A stretch of 45,185 bases of DNA from Kribbella pratensis. GTDB lineage: Bacteria > Actinomycetota > Actinomycetes > Propionibacteriales > Kribbellaceae. The stretch covers positions 1-45,185 of the forward strand of contig NZ_SODU01000007.1 in the NCBI RefSeq assembly GCF_004366075.1, written 5' to 3'. Below, piece by piece: positions 1-7,687 of the stretch (position 1 is the stretch's first letter; each line of letters starts with the position of its first letter). Under the pieces are notes generated by a model that worked only from the letters and a program-made list of their open reading frames with translations, made no database searches and had not been told where the DNA came from. Made by a program: the position numbers and the translations under genes.

Positions 1-44
1 GTACTGCGACCGGGAGGTCGTGGGAGAGTAGGACGCCGCCGGAC
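1..44 (+). rRNA. rrf: 5S ribosomal RNA, 3' end (partial)
   Basis: The first bases read like the 3' half of an actinobacterial 5S rRNA: a GGGAGAGTAGGACGCCGCC segment followed by GGAC, then A/T-richer DNA and a strong terminator hairpin. The 5' part lies outside the window, so an rRNA operon ends here. The exact mature 3' end is uncertain by a few bases. Confidence 0.85.
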
Positions 45-53
45 ATTCACACT

Positions 54-87
54 GTTAAGGGCCACCCCGCGAGGGGTGGCCCTTAAC
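54..87 (+). terminator. rrn operon terminator hairpin
   Basis: A perfect 15-bp stem (GTTAAGGGCCACCCC against GGGGTGGCCCTTAAC) closes on a GCGA tetraloop of the GNRA type. It lies 9 bases after the 5S rRNA end. There is no long U-tract, only ATTTGT after the stem, which is common for actinobacterial terminators. Confidence 0.85.
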
Positions 88-97
88 ATTTGTGGAG

Positions 98-115
98 GGT
101 CGGCGGCCGCCGACC
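98..115. repeat. 18-bp perfect palindrome between rrn terminator and first gene
   Basis: GGTCGGCGGCCGCCGACC reads the same on both strands. It sits 10 bases after the rrn terminator and about 30 bases before a candidate -10 box. It could be a second hairpin or an operator for the next gene; the sequence does not decide between these. Confidence 0.4.
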
Positions 116-143
116 AGGACGTCACCTCCCGCTGCGGGCGCGG

Positions 144-149
144 TAACGT
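144..149 (+). promoter_or_regulatory. candidate -10 box (TAACGT) for the RGG/TPR gene
   Basis: TAACGT fits the actinobacterial TANNNT -10 pattern and would start RNA near 156, giving a leader of about 33 nt before the GTG at 189. No convincing -35 hexamer is visible 16-18 bases upstream, so the call rests on position and the -10 alone. Confidence 0.3.
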
Positions 150-188
150 TTGTCCGATTACTGCTCTTCAGCATCGTTAGGAGTCACC

Positions 189-2552
189 GTGGCCACGCCA
201 CCTCGCAATCCTCGGTCCGGTTCAGGGGACCGACGCGGTTCGTCCGGAGGGGCGGGCCGCTCAGGCGGGTCCGGTGGTGGACGCTCGGACTCGGGTCGTT
301 CGAACTCGTCCGGCCGTTCGGGCTCCGGCGCCGGCCGTTCGGGCTCTGGAGCGGGTCGCTCGGGCTCGGGTGGCGGTCGTTCTGGTTCTGGATCCGGTTG
401 GACCGGCTCCGGGACCGGTCGTGGTGGTTCCGGGTCGGGTCGTTCTGGCTCTGGCTCTGGCGCTGGCCGTTCTGGTTCTGGAGCGGGGCGTGGCGGATCC
501 GGTGCTGGTGGCGGTAGCCGCGGAGGTTCTGCGGGTCGTAGTGGTGGGGCGCCGAGTCGGCGGAGCGGGATTGCCGGTGGGCGTTCGGGTGGCTCGGGCA
601 GTTCGTCGTACCGGGATGAGAGTTCTTCCGAGAACAGGCGGGGGTTTGTCGGTTCTCGAGGTGATGACAAGTCTGCGCGGGACCCGTTCGGAGGTCAGAT
701 GTCCGGCCAGGGTGGGCGGGACGATCGGTCTGGTGGGTACCGGCGCGATGATCGGGGCGGTTCGGGGCGCGGGCCTGGTGCGGGACGCGGCGTAGCCGGC
801 TCCCGGCGAGACGACCGCGGCGGTCGTGACGACCGGGGTCGTGATGACCGCGGTGGCTTCCGGCGTGACGATCGCGGAGGCGATGACCGCGGCGGGTACC
901 GGCGGGATGACCGTGGCGGTGCTGGCGGTGGTGGGTATCGGCGTGACGATCGCGGCGGTGACGACCGCGGCGGGTTCCGTCGTGATGAGCGCGGTGGTGA
1001 GCGCGGTGGATACCGACGCGATGACCGTGCGGACGGCGGACGCGATGATCGCGGACGTGACGACCGCGGCGGGTACCGGCGTGACGATCGCGGGGGCGAT
1101 GACCGCGGCGGGTATCGGCGGGATGACCGTGGTGGCGCTGGCGGTGGTGGGTATCGGCGGGATGATCGTGGTGGTGAGCGTGGTGGGTTCCGGCGGGATG
1201 AGCGGTCGGGGGACGACCGTGGGGCTCGGCGGGATGAGCGTGGGGATTCTCGTGGGCGTGGGCCTGTTCGGGCCGGTGGGCCTGGGCGGGGCGAGCGTGC
1301 TCCGTTCCGGCGGGATGACCGGGGAGACTCGCGTGGGCGTCCGGCCGGGGATGCGCGTGGGCGTTCCGGAGGTCGGGACGAGCGTGGTGGCTTCGAGGGT
1401 CGCGACGAGCGGCGCGGGTCCGGTGGGCGTGACGAGCGGCGCGGGGCCGGTGGGCGTGATGACCGGCGGGGTGGGCCTCGTCGGGAGGATCGTGAGGAGA
1501 GGGTTGGGCCGCGGCGCGATGATCCGAAGATTCCGGAAGGGATCACGGGAGCCGAACTCGACCGTGGGGTGAAGGCTGAGCTGCGGTCCTTGCCGCGGAC
1601 GTTGGCGGACCTGGTGGCGCAGCATCTGGTGGCGTCGGGGCGTTTCCTCGACGACGACCCGGAGCTCGCGTACCAGCACGCCCGGACCGCGCGGCGGTTG
1701 GCGGCTCGGCTCGGTGGTGTGCGGGAGGCTGTGGCGATCACGGCGTACCTGGCTGAGCACTACGACGAGGCGCTCACCGAGTTCCGTGCCGTACGGCGGA
1801 TGACGGGTAACCACGAGGTCATCGCGATGATGGCCGACTGTGAGCGGGCGCTCGGGCGGCCGGACAAGGCGCTGGCGCTGACCAAGGACAAGCACGTTCA
1901 TGACGTGTCGGAGGCGACGCAGGTCGAGCTGCTGATCGTGGCGGCCGGGGCGCGGCGTGACAAGGGTCAGACTGCGGCGGCGGTGCAGATGCTCGAGGTG
2001 CCGGAGCTGACGAAGCGGACGCGGGCCGAGTGGCTGCCGCGGCTGCGGTACGCGTATGCCGATGCGTTGGCGGAGGCTGGGCGGACCGATGACGCGCTCG
2101 TCTGGTTCCACCGTGCGGCCGGCGTCGACGGTGACGGTGTGACGGGTGCGGCCGAGCGGGCTGCCGAGCTCGAGGGCCTCGAGTTCACCGACCTCGACGA
2201 GGACGACACGGTTGTCGATGACGAGTACTTCGAGGACGAAGACACCGACACAACCTCGGAGGTGGCCGCTGAGGACGTGGACATCGACGTGGACACCAAC
2301 GACGTGGACACCGACGACGTGGACATCGACGAGGTGGACGACGCCGACGAAGACGCCGACGAAGAGACCGGCACAACCACGGACGTGGCCGCTGACGACG
2401 CGGTTCTGGACGTGGACACCGACGAGGTGGACGACGCCGGCGTGGACGACGCTGGCGTGGACGACGCCGGGGGCTTCGGTGAGGTTGGTCGCGAGGGTGA
2501 CGAGGGTGTTGGGGAGATGACGGGCGGGGAGTCCAAGGGCGACGGGGAGTAG
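189..2552 (+). CDS. Long disordered RGG-like protein with TPR core and acidic tail
   Basis: A 787-residue protein in three parts. Residues about 5-440 are low complexity: first Ser/Gly/Arg runs, then many RRDDRGG-type repeats with Tyr or Phe spacers, like the RGG boxes of RNA-binding and condensate-forming proteins. Residues about 450-650 are helical and TPR-like (AEHYDEALTEFRAV, ALGRPDKALAL, EAGRTDDALVWFHRA). The last about 130 residues are acidic with DVDTDDVD-type repeats. I chose GTG 189 because AGGAG lies 5 bases before it; a TTG at 150 is in frame but has no ribosome site. By order it corresponds to the TPR gene Rv1691 of M. tuberculosis. Its function is unknown. Lying right after an rRNA operon and carrying an RGG-like region, it may bind RNA (inference). 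Confidence 0.8.
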   Translation: MATPPRNPRSGSGDRRGSSGGAGRSGGSGGGRSDSGRSNSSGRSGSGAGRSGSGAGRSGSGGGRSGSGSGWTGSGTGRGGSGSGRSGSGSGAGRSGSGAGRGGSGAGGGSRGGSAGRSGGAPSRRSGIAGGRSGGSGSSSYRDESSSENRRGFVGSRGDDKSARDPFGGQMSGQGGRDDRSGGYRRDDRGGSGRGPGAGRGVAGSRRDDRGGRDDRGRDDRGGFRRDDRGGDDRGGYRRDDRGGAGGGGYRRDDRGGDDRGGFRRDERGGERGGYRRDDRADGGRDDRGRDDRGGYRRDDRGGDDRGGYRRDDRGGAGGGGYRRDDRGGERGGFRRDERSGDDRGARRDERGDSRGRGPVRAGGPGRGERAPFRRDDRGDSRGRPAGDARGRSGGRDERGGFEGRDERRGSGGRDERRGAGGRDDRRGGPRREDREERVGPRRDDPKIPEGITGAELDRGVKAELRSLPRTLADLVAQHLVASGRFLDDDPELAYQHARTARRLAARLGGVREAVAITAYLAEHYDEALTEFRAVRRMTGNHEVIAMMADCERALGRPDKALALTKDKHVHDVSEATQVELLIVAAGARRDKGQTAAAVQMLEVPELTKRTRAEWLPRLRYAYADALAEAGRTDDALVWFHRAAGVDGDGVTGAAERAAELEGLEFTDLDEDDTVVDDEYFEDEDTDTTSEVAAEDVDIDVDTNDVDTDDVDIDEVDDADEDADEETGTTTDVAADDAVLDVDTDEVDDAGVDDAGVDDAGGFGEVGREGDEGVGEMTGGESKGDGE
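715..1500 (+). repeat. Degenerate tandem repeats coding for RRDDRGG units
   Basis: Within the preceding gene, short units of about 21-45 bases coding for (Y/F)RRDDRGG(D/E) recur roughly twenty times, some separated by Gly-rich spacers. Several longer blocks, such as the one coding for GGAGGGGYRRDDRGG, occur twice, near 915 and 1135, which points to past unequal exchange. Copy number is likely to vary between strains and to be hard to assemble. Confidence 0.75.
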
Positions 2553-2555
2553 GGC

Positions 2556-3410
2556 GTGGAGGGCGCGGCGGGGGACCAGCCGGTTGGGGTGTTGGTGGGG
2601 ACCGCGCTGGCCAAGGGGGCGCGGCGACTCGAGAAGTCTGTCGGGATGGTGGAGAACGCCGAGGACGACGCGATCCACCAGGTACGGGTGTCCTGCCGGC
2701 GGTTGCGGAGCGATCTGAAGCTGTTCCGCAACCTGCTGGCCGGCGACTGGGCGACCGAACTGCGAGCCGACCTGGCCGCGCTCGCGCAGGCGTGCGGTGA
2801 GGCCCGGGATCTCGAGGTGATCGCGGCGCTCGTCCGCGAAACCGCCACCAGCGAGGACAACCAGGAACACGTCGACACGATACTCACCACGCTCACCCTC
2901 GGCCTGGAACGCGCCGCGGCCCGCTCCGCAGAGGTGGTCCTGGGAGAGTCCACCAAGGACCTGCTCACCACCATCGAGGCCGTCGCAGCAGCTCCCGACC
3001 TCAACGCCAAGGCAGAAAGGCCCTGCAGCGAGGTACTACCGCAGCTCCTCCGGTCCGCCACTGAGAAGTTCACCCAGGCAGCTGACAAGCTCAAGCCCTG
3101 GACCCCGGACGACGACTGGCACGAGGTACGGCTCCTGGCGAAGCGTGTCCGGTACGCCGCCGACACGAGCGCCGTCGTACTCGGTGACGAAGCACGGACG
3201 ACCGCAGCGCACGCAGCGACATACCAAGACCTCCTGGGACAGCACCAGGACAACTGCGCTGCAGCTGACGCTCTAACTGCCATGGCTGTCGACGCAGCAG
3301 CTCAGGACGACCCAGAGCTCTCCTTCACCCTCGGACGGCTCACCGAGCGCCACCGGGCCGCTCGCAAGCCCCTGCGCGAGCAGTTCCTCAGCCTCTACCA
3401 CCGCCCCTGA
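2556..3410 (+). CDS. CHAD domain protein
   Basis: A 284-residue protein spanned by a CHAD domain, the helical His/basic fold known to bind inorganic polyphosphate. Two conserved half-sites are visible: IHQVRVSCRRLRSDLKLF near residue 45 and WHEVRLLAKRVRYAAD near residue 190, each with the typical His-x-x-Arg and paired basic residues. It has no CYTH triphosphatase domain, so it is a stand-alone CHAD. The GTG start at 2556 lies 3 bases after the stop of the upstream gene, with GGGGAG as ribosome site, so the two are probably co-transcribed. Polyphosphate binding is family knowledge and is not shown here. Confidence 0.85.
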   Translation: MEGAAGDQPVGVLVGTALAKGARRLEKSVGMVENAEDDAIHQVRVSCRRLRSDLKLFRNLLAGDWATELRADLAALAQACGEARDLEVIAALVRETATSEDNQEHVDTILTTLTLGLERAAARSAEVVLGESTKDLLTTIEAVAAAPDLNAKAERPCSEVLPQLLRSATEKFTQAADKLKPWTPDDDWHEVRLLAKRVRYAADTSAVVLGDEARTTAAHAATYQDLLGQHQDNCAAADALTAMAVDAAAQDDPELSFTLGRLTERHRAARKPLREQFLSLYHRP

Positions 3411-3411
3411 C

Positions 3412-4563
3412 TCAGAGCGTCCGGAACAGCAGCCCTACCCGCGGCTTCGGGCCGAACGAGGTGGCCTTCTGTGGCAGTACGACGCCTTGCGCGGCCGAAC
3501 GCAGTACCTGGTCCATCCGGGGCGCTGCGAGCTCCACAACAACCTGCTGAGGGCCAGCCAGCGCCAGTGCGTCTGACAGCGTGTGGTGGAAGGTGAGGTC
3601 GTCCTCGACCACACCCCACGCCGGAAACAGCACCTCATGCAGCAGCGCGACCGTAGGCGTCTCGGAATCAGTGTGGAGAGTCAGCCAGCTGGAGCCGTCC
3701 GTGATCGAGATGCGGTCCGGATCGCCCTCCACTCGACCAGGCTGCATCTGCCAGCCAGCCGGCGTACGTGACTGCACTGTCATCAGGTCCAGACCTGGTA
3801 CGACGCGGTGGATCGGGTCCAGCGTCAGTGGGTGCCGGATGTAGTCGACCAGCATCGCCAGACCGGCCTCTGCGGTCTGCCGGTACGGCTCGCGTAGCTG
3901 GCGCTCCAGGTACGCCGCATACCGGTGATGACCGTCTGCGATGACCGCCTCGTGTTTGGCCAGCTCCAGCTCGATCGTCGCCAGCACCTCTGGGTCGTCG
4001 ATCCGCCAAATGCGGTGCTCGGCGCCGTTGTACGTCTCAGCCTCCACCCAGGGCTCACCGGACCGTGCCGCGTCCACAGCATCACTTGCCGCGCCACCGT
4101 CGGCGTACGCGAGCAGAATCGGCTCCAGATCGGCGTCTGTCGCCTCCATCAGCTGCAGCCGGTCCTCGACCCAATGCGGCATCACCTCCTCGTGCGGGAG
4201 CACTACTTGCCGCGTCGGGTCCAGCCGCAGCGAGCCGACCAGTCCGCACAGTACGGCGCTGCCCAGGCGCTGCTCATACACGTACAGCGCGGGACGCTCG
4301 TCCTGCACCACCACACCGTCGCGCTGCCACCTTGCGAGCCGGTGCGCGGGTTCGTCGTACCGGCCGCGACCGAGGTCCGGATCGCGTGGAAGGATGAGCC
4401 TCACCATGTTGTGCAGATCAGAATCAGTCAGCCGCCGGACGATGGCGGGTTCCAGCACGTCGTACGGCGGTGAGGTGACGGCGCCGAGCCCGCTGACCTT
4501 GCCCGCCACGAACCGCCAGGCACGCAACGGGTCGAGTCTCAGCACCCCCCGAGGATCCAGCAT
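3412..4563 (-). CDS. DUF1015 family protein
   Basis: A 383-residue soluble protein of the DUF1015 family. It has the family's N-terminal TSPPYDVL segment near residue 30, HNMVRLILP, and the central IADGHHRYAAYL motif. No catalytic role is established for the family. It converges on the CHAD gene with a single base between the stop codons, and diverges from the HAD phosphatase gene with 24 bases between starts. The ATG at 4563 is preceded on the minus strand by TACGAT at a 7-base distance and no ribosome site, so the mRNA is probably leaderless. Alternative long reading frames through this region on the same strand lack family similarity and are shadows. Confidence 0.85.
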   Translation of the reverse strand: MLDPRGVLRLDPLRAWRFVAGKVSGLGAVTSPPYDVLEPAIVRRLTDSDLHNMVRLILPRDPDLGRGRYDEPAHRLARWQRDGVVVQDERPALYVYEQRLGSAVLCGLVGSLRLDPTRQVVLPHEEVMPHWVEDRLQLMEATDADLEPILLAYADGGAASDAVDAARSGEPWVEAETYNGAEHRIWRIDDPEVLATIELELAKHEAVIADGHHRYAAYLERQLREPYRQTAEAGLAMLVDYIRHPLTLDPIHRVVPGLDLMTVQSRTPAGWQMQPGRVEGDPDRISITDGSSWLTLHTDSETPTVALLHEVLFPAWGVVEDDLTFHHTLSDALALAGPQQVVVELAAPRMDQVLRSAAQGVVLPQKATSFGPKPRVGLLFRTL

Positions 4564-4570
4564 GCGCGGA

Positions 4571-4576
4571 ATCGTA
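4571..4576 (-). promoter_or_regulatory. -10 box (TACGAT) of a leaderless DUF1015 promoter
   Basis: On the minus strand TACGAT fits TANNNT and ends 7 bases before the ATG at 4563, placing the RNA start at or next to the start codon. No Shine-Dalgarno sequence is present. The same geometry is seen before pyrG, pafA, pafB and the DUF3866 gene. Confidence 0.5.
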
Positions 4577-4587
4577 CGGGGTGAAGC

Positions 4588-5694
4588 GTGAGCGCGAAAC
4601 GCACAGCGCCGCAGCCGCTCTCGGCGTGTGACGAACGGCTCGCGACCCGGTACGACGTGGCGCTGCTGGACCTCGACGGCGTGGTGTACGTCGGGCCGGA
4701 TCCGGTCCCGGACGCGCCGGAGTACCTCCGCAAGGCCGCCAAGGAAGGCATGCGGATCGGGTACATCACCAACAACGCGAGCCGGCCGGCGGGGATTGTT
4801 GCCGAGCACCTCGCGTCGTTCGGGCTGGACGTGATCGCCGAGGACGTGGTGACGTCGGCGCAGGCGGCGGCGAAGCTGATCGCGAGCGAGTTCCCGAAGG
4901 GGTCCCCGGTGCTCGTGGTCGGCGGCGAGGGGCTGTTCGTCGCGCTCGAGGAGTACGGGCTGACGCCGGTGCGGACCAGTGACGCGCGGCCGGTCGCCGT
5001 CGTGCAGGGCTTCCACCCGGATGTGAACTGGGTGATGCTCGCCGACGGCGCGCATGCGATCCACGAGGGCGCGAAGTGGTTCGCGACCAACCTCGACCTG
5101 ACGATTCCGACCGCGGCCGGCAAGGCGCCGGGGAACGGCACGCTGGTGCAGGCGGTCCGGGCCGCGGTCGACGTGGACCCGGTCGTTGCCGGGAAACCCG
5201 AGCCGCCGCTGCTGGAGACGAGCATCGAACGGCTGGAAGCCAAGCGCCCGTTGATGATCGGGGACCGGCTGGACTCCGACATCGAGGGTGCGAACGCGGT
5301 CGGGATCGCGAGTCTGTGGGTGGCGACCGGCGTCAACGACCCGTACGACCTGGCGCGGGCGCCGAAGCACCAGCGTCCGACGTACATCGCCGCAGGTCTC
5401 GGGGCGCTGGCCGAGAAGCAGCCCGGGGTGACGGTCAACGGCTCGAAGCACACGTCGGCCGGGTGGACCGCCGAGGTCGTGAACAACGCGGTCACGGTGA
5501 AGGGCGAGGGAGCGCCGTACGACGGACTTCGCGCGATCCTGTCCGCGGTCTGGGCCGCCGTCGACGCCCCCGCCGAGCCCACGAAGCCGGCCAAGCCCAC
5601 CGCCCGCGGCCGCCGGCCTCGCCCGAAGCCCGCGCCGACGGCCGACGACATCGCCCTGGACGCGGCCCTCCACCGCGTCGGCCTCGACAAGTAG
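4588..5694 (+). CDS. HAD-IIA (NagD-type) phosphatase, likely glycerol 3-phosphate phosphatase
   Basis: A 368-residue HAD-superfamily hydrolase. Motif I is LLDLDGVVYVG near residue 30 with the nucleophile Asp. ITNNASRP near residue 67 is the conserved motif II of NagD-like phosphatases. The later GKPEPP and MIGDRLDSDIEGA segments supply the Lys and the metal-binding Asp residues. A C-terminal extension from about residue 280 includes a small extra domain and a basic Pro/Lys stretch. By sequence type and neighbourhood it matches M. tuberculosis Rv1692, described as a D-glycerol 3-phosphate phosphatase used in recycling polar head groups. Substrate assignment rests on that analogy. GTG 4588 is the likely start; a GTG at 4581 is out of frame. 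Confidence 0.85.
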   Translation: MSAKRTAPQPLSACDERLATRYDVALLDLDGVVYVGPDPVPDAPEYLRKAAKEGMRIGYITNNASRPAGIVAEHLASFGLDVIAEDVVTSAQAAAKLIASEFPKGSPVLVVGGEGLFVALEEYGLTPVRTSDARPVAVVQGFHPDVNWVMLADGAHAIHEGAKWFATNLDLTIPTAAGKAPGNGTLVQAVRAAVDVDPVVAGKPEPPLLETSIERLEAKRPLMIGDRLDSDIEGANAVGIASLWVATGVNDPYDLARAPKHQRPTYIAAGLGALAEKQPGVTVNGSKHTSAGWTAEVVNNAVTVKGEGAPYDGLRAILSAVWAAVDAPAEPTKPAKPTARGRRPRPKPAPTADDIALDAALHRVGLDK

Positions 5695-5708
5695 CCCCCT
5701 GAGTCGGA

Positions 5709-5741
5709 GGGTTGCCCCCTGAGATTCTCAGTGGGCAACCC
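5709..5741 (+). terminator. Terminator hairpin after the HAD gene
   Basis: A 15-bp stem with one mismatch (GGGTTGCCCCCTGAG against CTCAGTGGGCAACCC) closes on a 3-base loop, 15 bases past the HAD stop codon. A second, weaker self-complementary stretch (GGTGCCCACC) follows near 5754. There is no U-tract. It separates the HAD gene from the phasin-like operon. Confidence 0.7.
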
Positions 5742-5820
5742 GGTAGCTGAGTGGGTGCCCACCGAGTTGGAGGGTTTGCGCGTCGGGGCGCCGGGGGGTG
5801 GTGTTGGGGCGGGGAGGCGA

Positions 5821-5826
5821 TACCGT
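5821..5826 (+). promoter_or_regulatory. candidate -10 box (TACCGT) for the phasin-tlyA-recN operon
   Basis: TACCGT fits TANNNT, lies just after a terminator, and would start RNA near 5833, about 20 bases before the ATG at 5854. The start has a strong ribosome site (AGGAGG). No good -35 is seen at the expected distance. Confidence 0.4.
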
Positions 5827-5853
5827 TGCTGGGAACGATGCTAGGAGGCAGTC

Positions 5854-6372
5854 ATGGTGATGGACGCACTGCGCGGCTACGTACAGCTGGCGAACGGGTT
5901 GACCGAGGTCACCAAGCAGAAGGCCCTGGCGGCTGCGAAGGCGTTGCTGCAGCAGACCGGGGCGGACGCGCTGACGACGAAGGCGAGTGACCTGGCCGAC
6001 GAGATCGTTGCCACCAGCAAGAGCAACCGCCAGCTGCTGCAGGCGATCGTGTCGAACGAGGTCGAGGGTGCGGTCGCACGGCTCGGATTCGTCCGCTCCG
6101 AGGAGGTCGCGGCGCTGACCCGTCGGGTCAAGACCCTGGAGACCGAACTCGCCGAAGCGCGCGCTGCCGCTACGCCGGCGGCCGCTGCACCCGCCGCCGC
6201 ACCGGTCGGTGACGCGCTGCTGGAGGACGGACCGGGCCCGGTTCCCGCGGCGAAGAAGGTCGCGGCGAAGAAGGCTGCCACGAAGAATGCGGCCAAGGCG
6301 GCACCTGCGAAGCAGGCAGCTGTCAAGGGCGCCAAGAAGGCTCCGGCCAAGAAGACGGCGAAGAAGGCCTGA
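5854..6372 (+). CDS. Phasin-like helical protein with Lys/Ala-rich histone-like tail
   Basis: A 172-residue protein. Residues 1-105 look like one long amphipathic helix bundle or coiled coil (VTKQKALAAAKALLQ, VKTLETELAEARAA), resembling the polyhydroxyalkanoate-regulator phasin family. An Ala/Pro linker follows, and the last 40 residues are repeats of AKKAA/PAKK like the tails of histone H1 and mycobacterial HU. The start at 5854 has AGGAGG six bases upstream. It leads a run that continues through the acidic gene, tlyA, nadK and recN with very short gaps. The tail suggests nucleic acid binding, and ribosome or nucleoid association is conceivable given tlyA and recN nearby, but this is inference. 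Confidence 0.75.
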   Translation: MVMDALRGYVQLANGLTEVTKQKALAAAKALLQQTGADALTTKASDLADEIVATSKSNRQLLQAIVSNEVEGAVARLGFVRSEEVAALTRRVKTLETELAEARAAATPAAAAPAAAPVGDALLEDGPGPVPAAKKVAAKKAATKNAAKAAPAKQAAVKGAKKAPAKKTAKKA

Positions 6373-6373
6373 C

Positions 6374-6850
6374 ATGACCGAGCATCCCGGCGAGCAGTTC
6401 CCACCGGACGTGGACCCAGACGTCGAGCCTGCCTTCGACCCGTACCAGTCCGAGGAGACGCAGGCGCATCCCGACTACGACACCGAGCCCGGTGCCCAGG
6501 ACACGGCGCAGGACACGGCGCAGGACACGGCCGAGGAGACAGCCCAAGAGACGGCGGAGCACGTGGATCCGGCCGCGGTCGAGTTCGGCCCGGAGTTCGC
6601 GCGCGCTCCCGGCCAGGAGTACGAGCACTCCTTCGAGGCAGGCTCCGCCGAGGACCCGGCGTACGAGGACCCGGCAAGCGACGATTCGACCGAGGAAGGC
6701 GGTCATCCGCTGGTCGAGGAGACCATGGCTCGGCTGGACGAGCTGCGGGAGAAGCCGGTGAGTGAGCACGGTGAGGTGTACGCCGACCTGCACGAGCGGC
6801 TGCAGACCGCCTTGGTCGAGGCCGACGCCGAGCAGGGCGACCGGAACTAG
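6374..6850 (+). CDS. Small acidic protein of unknown function
   Basis: A 158-residue, strongly acidic protein that I cannot assign to a family. The first 110 residues are disordered-looking and rich in Glu, Asp and Pro, with an internal triplication coded by near-identical 12-base units around 6495-6530 (AQDT repeated). The last 45 residues form a plausible helix pair (VEETMARLDELREKPV, VYADLHERLQTALVEADA), which is the best-preserved part. The ATG at 6374 is one base after the stop of the basic phasin-like gene, so they are translated from one message. The pairing of a very basic and a very acidic product is notable. The stop is followed by tlyA after 12 bases. Confidence 0.75.
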   Translation: MTEHPGEQFPPDVDPDVEPAFDPYQSEETQAHPDYDTEPGAQDTAQDTAQDTAEETAQETAEHVDPAAVEFGPEFARAPGQEYEHSFEAGSAEDPAYEDPASDDSTEEGGHPLVEETMARLDELREKPVSEHGEVYADLHERLQTALVEADAEQGDRN

Positions 6851-6862
6851 CGGAAGAGCCGA

Positions 6863-7678
6863 GTGGCCAAAGGAGTCAAGCGGTCGCGGCTCGATGCCGA
6901 GCTGGTACGGCGTGGGCTCGCGCGCTCCCGTGAGCACGCGAGCGAACTGATCGCGGCCGGCAAGGTGAAGGTCTCCGGGACCGTTGCCGGCAAGCCCGCG
7001 ACCGGAGTGGGTGCGGATGCCCCGATCGTTGTCGACACGTCCGAGCACGAGGACCCCGGCTACGCGAGCCGTGGCGCGCACAAGCTGATCGGCGCCCTCG
7101 AAGCGTTCCCAGCTGTCCAGGTCAAGGGCCGCCGTGCGCTCGACGCCGGTGCGTCCACCGGCGGATTCACCGACGTACTGCTGCGCAACGGGGCGGCGCA
7201 CGTGATTGCCGTCGACGTCGGGTACGGCCAGTTGGTGTGGGCGTTGCAGACCGACGAGCGGGTCACCGTGATGGACCGGACCAACGTCCGGACGCTGACG
7301 CTCGAGGACATCGGCGGTGAACCGGTGGATCTCGTGGTCAGCGACCTGAGTTTCATCTCGCTCACGCTCGTGCTGCCGGCGCTGCTGGGCGTGGTGAAGC
7401 CGGACGGCGAGCTCGTCCTGATGGTGAAGCCGCAGTTCGAGGTCGGCAAGGAGCGGCTCGGCAAGGGCGGCGTGGTCCGCGACCCCGAACTACGGGCCGA
7501 GGCGGTCCGGAATGTCGCCGCCAAGGCACAGGCCCTGGGCTGGGGAATCGAAGGCGTAGCGGCCAGCCCGTTACCTGGACCGTCAGGAAATGTCGAATAC
7601 TTCCTGTGGATACGCCGGGAAGCACCGCCCCTCGATGAGACGATGCTGCTGACCGCCATCGAGCGCGGACCGCAATAA
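6863..7678 (+). CDS. tlyA: TlyA family rRNA 2'-O-methyltransferase
   Basis: A 271-residue protein with an N-terminal S4 RNA-binding domain (residues about 6-66: RLDAELVRRGLARSREHASE and so on) and an FtsJ-type SAM methyltransferase domain. The SAM motif DAGASTGGFTDVLL is near residue 90. TlyA methylates the 2'-O of rRNA cytidines (16S C1409 and 23S C1920 in mycobacteria), and in M. tuberculosis its loss gives capreomycin resistance. GTG 6863 follows a GGAAGAG ribosome site. It is the third gene of the operon and is followed by nadK after 9 bases, an order conserved in actinobacteria. Confidence 0.93.
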   Translation: MAKGVKRSRLDAELVRRGLARSREHASELIAAGKVKVSGTVAGKPATGVGADAPIVVDTSEHEDPGYASRGAHKLIGALEAFPAVQVKGRRALDAGASTGGFTDVLLRNGAAHVIAVDVGYGQLVWALQTDERVTVMDRTNVRTLTLEDIGGEPVDLVVSDLSFISLTLVLPALLGVVKPDGELVLMVKPQFEVGKERLGKGGVVRDPELRAEAVRNVAAKAQALGWGIEGVAASPLPGPSGNVEYFLWIRREAPPLDETMLLTAIERGPQ

Positions 7679-7687
7679 GGAGGCAGG

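Noticed and set aside
261..2870. An 869-codon open frame on the minus strand, antisense to the RGG/TPR gene
   Set aside because: It is a mirror of the repetitive GC-rich sequence, has no family features, and its codon pattern follows from the plus-strand repeats.
3412..5673. Minus-strand frame of 753 codons extending DUF1015 upstream
   Set aside because: The part beyond 4563 is antisense to the HAD phosphatase and unlike any DUF1015 protein; ATG 4563 with a -10 box at 7 bases is the better start.
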